Origin: Pseudobacteriovorax antillogorgiicola
Lineage (GTDB): Bacteria; Bdellovibrionota_B; Oligoflexia; Oligoflexales; CAIYRB01
Assembly: GCA_945862295.1 (NCBI GenBank)
Contig: CAMAXT010000015.1
Span: 1 to 41,495 of the forward strand
Direction: 5' to 3'
DNA length: 41,495 bases
The translations under genes were made by a program, and so were the position numbers. Below, piece after piece: positions 41,416 to 41,495 of the stretch (within the stretch, counting starts at the first letter, position 1; every line of letters begins with the position of its first letter). The notes beneath the pieces are model-generated. The model saw nothing but the letters and a program-made list of their open reading frames with translations. It was not told the DNA's origin and ran no database searches.

Positions 41416-41495
41416 TCACCGCAAACTCACTTCGTATAAGTCTTTCCATTCCGGATTCATATTCTCAATCAGCAAATTCTTCTTCTCTCGTCTGT
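41416..41495 (-). CDS. GIY-YIG nuclease family protein, C-terminal end (cut by window edge)
   Basis: Hand translation of the minus strand gives RREKKNLLIENMNPEWKDLY followed by EVSLR and a TGA stop. The basic stretch followed by LIE-x-x-NPEW-x-DLY is the standard C-terminus of single-domain GIY-YIG nucleases (YhbQ-like). The catalytic GIY-YIG part lies beyond the window. It abuts the palindrome cluster. Confidence 0.7.
   Translation of the reverse strand, partial: RREKKNLLIENMNPEWKDLYEVSLR

Noticed and set aside
1-41495. rRNA or tRNA genes
   Set aside because: I looked in the intergenic gaps for conserved tRNA arms (GGTTCGA-type) and rRNA landmarks and found none; a dedicated scan would settle it.

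Overview
The window looks like the chromosome of a Gram-negative, motile-type bacterium with an elaborate envelope. Many predicted lipoproteins carry a lipobox, several products end like outer-membrane barrels, and there is a Tat-type leader, a PilZ protein and MotA/MotB homologues. The gene style (dense operons of secreted lipoproteins, pentapeptide and VWA proteins, FliG-like and M23 proteins) suggests a predatory or delta-type lineage such as Bdellovibrionota/Oligoflexia. That assignment is an inference from gene content, not a measured placement.

Layout. (A) 1-6600, minus strand: the 5' part of a HipA-type kinase gene running off the window, then an exported redox operon. The operon consists of a giant Fn3/cytochrome c protein whose 5' end is missing, a mono-haem exported protein and a Tat-leader protein. 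(B) 6700-14400: mostly housekeeping genes: an RlmD/RumA-type rRNA methyltransferase, a PilZ protein with two small partners, an outer-membrane protein with a TPR lipoprotein, a YheT-type hydrolase and HemW. (C) 14579-24337: a free-standing P-domain protein, then a seven-gene minus-strand operon of envelope proteins: beta-propeller lipoprotein, OmpA-like protein, giant pentapeptide lipoprotein, coiled-coil lipoprotein, kexin-like pseudoprotease, small lipoprotein, VWA lipoprotein. (D) 24538-30848, divergent from C: a compact motor operon: CsgG/FlgO-like outer-membrane protein, TPR protein, a single polypeptide joining a FliF ring-building motif, a membrane helix and FliG, then MotA, MotB, a DUF4177-like lipoprotein and a collagen-like/LRR lipoprotein. 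(E) 31009-32748: an M23 peptidase with a suspicious 5' end and a DNA-methylase-like gene. (F) 32740-41264: a probable genomic island between two copies of the methylase gene's 3' end. It carries duplicated coiled-coil genes, an AAA/DUF4143 ATPase, a SEC-C/SNF2 helicase and a possible acyltransferase. (G) 40978-41495: a cluster of palindromes and the 3' end of a GIY-YIG nuclease gene.

The most interesting system is D, with C as its likely partner. D encodes a rotor (FliF-FliG-like fusion) and a stator (MotA/MotB) with no flagellar rod, hook, filament or export gene nearby, and it is bracketed by outer-membrane and lipoprotein genes. The simplest reading is a flagellum-independent, ion-driven envelope motor, for example for gliding or for driving surface proteins. 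The C operon, transcribed from the same intergenic region, could supply its cell-surface parts. This functional link rests on gene order and domain logic and is untested.
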